Source: Bacillota bacterium
GTDB lineage: Bacteria; Bacillota_I; Bacilli_A; RFN20; CAG-826
Direction: 5' to 3'
NCBI GenBank assembly: GCA_023396795.1
Contig: JAEWUY010000108.1
Span: forward strand, 1 to 24,471
Length of the DNA: 24,471 nt
Made by a program: the position numbers and the translations under genes. A model generated the notes under the pieces. That model did not search any database. It was not told where the DNA came from and saw nothing but the letters and a program-made list of their open reading frames with translations. Below, in pieces: positions 21,749 to 24,471 of this stretch (its first letter is position 1; each line of letters starts with the position of its first letter).

Positions 21749-23539
21749 TTAAATATTTGCTTCTTTACGGTCGTATTGCAACTGATAAAGGTTGTAGTAT
21801 AGACCTTTTTTCTTGAGCAATTCTTGGTGATTGCCCGCTTCTTTTATTTCACCTTTTTGCATGACTAATATTTTGTTGCAATGTTGAATCGTCGATAAGC
21901 GATGGGCAACGATAATCATCGTCGAAATATTCATCATCTTGGCAAGGGAGTTTTGAATAACGGCTTCGGTTTCCGAGTCGATATTAGCCGTGGCCTCATC
22001 GAGAGTCATAACTGTTGGTTTATATGTAACAGCGCGAGCGAAAGAAATAAGTTGGCGTTCGCCACTAGAAAAGTTATTACCGCGTTCGCGAACTTCATGG
22101 TCAAGACCCTCGGGTAATTTGCTTAATACATGGTCGAGTCCGACATAGTCGGATGCTTCGCGAATTTCTTGTTCACTAAAGCGTTCATCACGGAGGGTGA
22201 TGTTATCGCGAATGGTTCCGGAAAAAAGGAAAACATCTTGTAACATTTGTCCGACAAACGAACGCAAAGAGGAACGTTTAATGCGACGAATATCAATGCC
22301 GTCAATCAAGATTTGTCCTTTTTGAATATCATAGTTACGGACGATCAATTGTAAAATTGTTGTTTTACCACTCCCTGTGGCTCCGACCAAGGCAATCGTT
22401 TCATTGGACTCAACCTTAAAGGACACGCCTTTTAAGACCCACTCGTCGGGAATATAACTAAACCAGACATCCTTGAATTCAATAGCGCCACTAAATTTTT
22501 CCAGAACAATGGCCTCTTCGTCATCACAAATTTCCGGTTTGGTATCAAGGACATCGAAAATCTTTTCGGCACTAGCAAAACCATTTTGCAAGGAATTGAA
22601 TTGTTCAGCAATTTGTTGAATGGGCTCAAAAAATTGACCGACATAAACATAATATGAAACGAATAAACCAATCGTTAAAGGACCAACGAAGATTGATTGT
22701 ACGCCAAAGTAGATCGTTAAAATAGTAGCGGCCATAGCCAATAAGTAGATGACTGGCCGATAAACGCCAAAAACATAAATTTCGCGGAAATAACTCTTTT
22801 TCAATCTTTGATTGATATCCGTAAATTGTTTTATCTTTTTATCTTCTTGATTAAATACTTGTGTGATTTTCATCCCTGAAAGATTTTCGGAAAGGAAGGC
22901 GTTGACTTCGGAAACGCTATTGCGGACACTGCGATAGGCCGTGCGCGAATAGCGACGGAAGTAAAGGGACGCCAGGAAAATTAATGGGACGACCGCCATT
23001 GTCACCAAGGCCATGCGCCATTCGATGATAAACATGATTATGGCAATAACAATCATCATCAAAACATTGCGAATCAAATTAACAATTGTATTGGTGAACA
23101 TCTCGGATATATTGCCGGGATCGTTAGTGGCGCGCGTTACGAGTTTTCCAACCGGTAGTTGGTTAATTTGTCCAATTGAAAGAGCTTCGATATGATTAAA
23201 AACTTCAGTTCGCAACTGATCCGTAATTTTTTGGCCGATTCTTTGTAGCATAATGCTTTGGAAATAGCCGATTAAGATTGATAAACCCGTGATAATAAGA
23301 AGTATAACGGCGCCGATTATAACAACGGTTATTTTATACTCAAGGCTATATGTGGCGTCGGTCATTAAATCAATTGCTAAACCAGAGGCTAAAGGCATAA
23401 TCATATTTGTAAAAGTTGTGATAATCATTAAAACGAATGCCCAAATAAACTTGCCAGTATAAGGCTTAAAATAGCGAAGGATACGGACGAGAAGTTTTAT
23501 GTCCTGATGCGCTTCATGGTTTTCAACAAAATCACGCAT
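21749..23539 (-). CDS. Heterodimeric ABC exporter, second subunit (YheH/LmrD-like)
   Basis: The 596 residues comprise an N-terminal six-helix membrane domain and a nucleotide-binding domain: Walker A GATGSGKT (386-393), a Q-loop, Walker B MTLDEA (Asp514-Glu515) and His in IIVAHR. The signature is FSSGE in place of LSGGQ (490-494), a known feature of one partner in heterodimeric exporters. The start is the ATG at 23539, which overlaps the preceding gene's stop by 8 bases and follows a GAGGAGG site; an upstream start would bury that site. The two subunits would form one transporter exporting drugs or lipids in the LmrCD/BmrCD/TM287-288 manner. Substrate unknown. Confidence 0.9.
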   Translation of the reverse strand: MRDFVENHEAHQDIKLLVRILRYFKPYTGKFIWAFVLMIITTFTNMIMPLASGLAIDLMTDATYSLEYKITVVIIGAVILLIITGLSILIGYFQSIMLQRIGQKITDQLRTEVFNHIEALSIGQINQLPVGKLVTRATNDPGNISEMFTNTIVNLIRNVLMMIVIAIIMFIIEWRMALVTMAVVPLIFLASLYFRRYSRTAYRSVRNSVSEVNAFLSENLSGMKITQVFNQEDKKIKQFTDINQRLKKSYFREIYVFGVYRPVIYLLAMAATILTIYFGVQSIFVGPLTIGLFVSYYVYVGQFFEPIQQIAEQFNSLQNGFASAEKIFDVLDTKPEICDDEEAIVLEKFSGAIEFKDVWFSYIPDEWVLKGVSFKVESNETIALVGATGSGKTTILQLIVRNYDIQKGQILIDGIDIRRIKRSSLRSFVGQMLQDVFLFSGTIRDNITLRDERFSEQEIREASDYVGLDHVLSKLPEGLDHEVRERGNNFSSGERQLISFARAVTYKPTVMTLDEATANIDSETEAVIQNSLAKMMNISTMIIVAHRLSTIQHCNKILVMQKGEIKEAGNHQELLKKKGLYYNLYQLQYDRKEANI

Positions 23540-24471
23540 AAGTTTCCTCCTCTCCGACGAGAGCCTCAAGTTTTTGAAGATTATACATCTCTTTATAAAG
23601 AGGGTTAGTTTTAATCAGTTGTTCGTGCGTTCCAAAACCAACTAATTGGCCGTGATCGATCAAAACAATTTTGTCGAGTTTACGAACTGTTGAAATGCGA
23701 TGAGCGATCATCAAAGTTGTTTTACCTTGGCGAATGCTACGAAGATTTTTGATGATATCTTCCTCGGTTTTCGTGTCAACTGCTGAAACCGAGTCATCAA
23801 GAATTAGAATCGTTGGGTTTTTAGCGAGAGCGCGGGCAATCGAGACGCGTTGTTTTTGACCACCAGAAATTGTCACACCTCGCTCACCAAGCATCGTTTG
23901 ATATTGTTCTTTAAAGGAAATAACGTCTTCATGGATATCAGAGAGTTTACCGACCTCAATCATCTGTTCGTCTGGTAGTTTATCAAAGGCAAAACCAATA
24001 TTGTTTTTTATCGTATCCGAAAAGAGGAAATTATCTTGAGGCACATAGCCAATATGATTACGTAACGTTTTAAGTGATAATTGAGCGTGATCGTATATCC
24101 CAAAATGAATCATACCTTCTTCGACATTATAAACATGCAGTAGTAACTCCACTAAAGTGGATTTGCCACTTCCGGTTTTGCCCAAAATACCAACCATTTC
24201 ACCGGCTTCAATACTGAAGGAGACATTTTTAAGAATCGGTTCCTCGGCATCCGGATAGGTAAAGGACAAATTGTTAAACGAAATTGAACCATCAAGAACA
24301 GCGTCTTTAATGGCTTCTGGGTGCTCGTCAACAATCGGCTTAGCTTCTAAAAAAGCATAAATACGTTTAGCAGAAGCTTGGGCTTGTCCGTTGATGTTTA
24401 AAAACCACGAAACCGCAAACACAGGCCATAATAAAGTAAAGAAGTAGGAAATATATTCCGTTAATTCACCA
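23532..24471 (-). CDS. Heterodimeric ABC exporter, first subunit (YheI/LmrC-like), N-terminus outside the window
   Basis: The frame is open to the window edge and starts there with the end of the last membrane helix (LTEYISYFFTLLWPVFAVSW), so only about 310 C-terminal residues are seen. The nucleotide-binding domain has Walker A GKTGSGKST, signature ISGGQKQR and Walker B LILDDS. The catalytic Glu after Walker B is Asp. An H-loop follows (LMIAHR), and then DHGQLVGFGTHEQL. Asp in place of Glu marks the degenerate site subunit (TM287-like). It pairs with the modified FSSGE of the downstream subunit, because each ATP site uses Walker motifs of one and signature of the other. The two genes overlap by 8 bases, so they are translated together. 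Confidence 0.9.
   Translation of the reverse strand, partial: GELTEYISYFFTLLWPVFAVSWFLNINGQAQASAKRIYAFLEAKPIVDEHPEAIKDAVLDGSISFNNLSFTYPDAEEPILKNVSFSIEAGEMVGILGKTGSGKSTLVELLLHVYNVEEGMIHFGIYDHAQLSLKTLRNHIGYVPQDNFLFSDTIKNNIGFAFDKLPDEQMIEVGKLSDIHEDVISFKEQYQTMLGERGVTISGGQKQRVSIARALAKNPTILILDDSVSAVDTKTEEDIIKNLRSIRQGKTTLMIAHRISTVRKLDKIVLIDHGQLVGFGTHEQLIKTNPLYKEMYNLQKLEALVGEEETYA

Noticed and set aside
1..24471. CRISPR array or recoded TGA (Mollicute code 4)
   Set aside because: No regularly spaced repeats were found. TGA ends well-formed genes at 4672 and 23532, so it is a stop codon here.

Overview
The window comes from a low-GC bacterium with a standard genetic code: TGA ends at least two genes (4670-4672 and 23532-23534) and Trp is read from TGG. 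The gene types (TypA, DegV, a CshA-like helicase, a heterodimeric ABC exporter, strong Shine-Dalgarno sites) suggest Bacillota or a walled relative of the Mollicutes. I cannot fix the genus from the sequence.

Layout. Positions 1-244 are the edge of an IS3-like element. Positions 373-3322 form a rightward operon: a small HTH regulator, a zinc-ribbon membrane protein and an SPFH-GYF protein, resembling the YdjG/YdjI part of the Bacillus PspA membrane-stress system. Positions 3323-3686 hold hairpins, a tandem 11-bp repeat, a leftward terminator and a decayed 3' half of a tRNA-Pro gene, which looks like an integration scar. After an unknown leftward gene comes a tightly packed three-gene operon (4235-5755): a DUF6884-like protein, a GIY-YIG-like nuclease and a conserved protein of possible DNA-glycosylase-like fold. 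This is the best candidate here for an undescribed nucleic-acid-directed system.

Positions 5757-8823 are a patchwork of decaying and small genes: a membrane-protein remnant, a BspA-type leucine-rich repeat protein, a phosphatase-like pseudogene reconstructed here from several frames, a basic protein, a DIP1984-like protein and a protein with a caspase-like His/Cys pattern. Two copies of one 18-bp palindrome (7104-7121 and 8854-8871) lie upstream of the basic-protein gene and of a WYL-type regulator gene (8910), suggesting a small regulon. Next come an unknown gene, a soluble FtsH-like AAA protease without a membrane anchor, a small acidic protein, a DUF2130 nuclease-fold protein and a membrane protein with a large C-terminal domain.

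From 15946 to the end the content is ordinary core genome: DEAD-box helicase, DegV, TypA/BipA, an aldo/keto reductase and a flavodoxin-like protein, then on the minus strand the two subunits of a heterodimeric ABC exporter, the first of which runs off the window edge.
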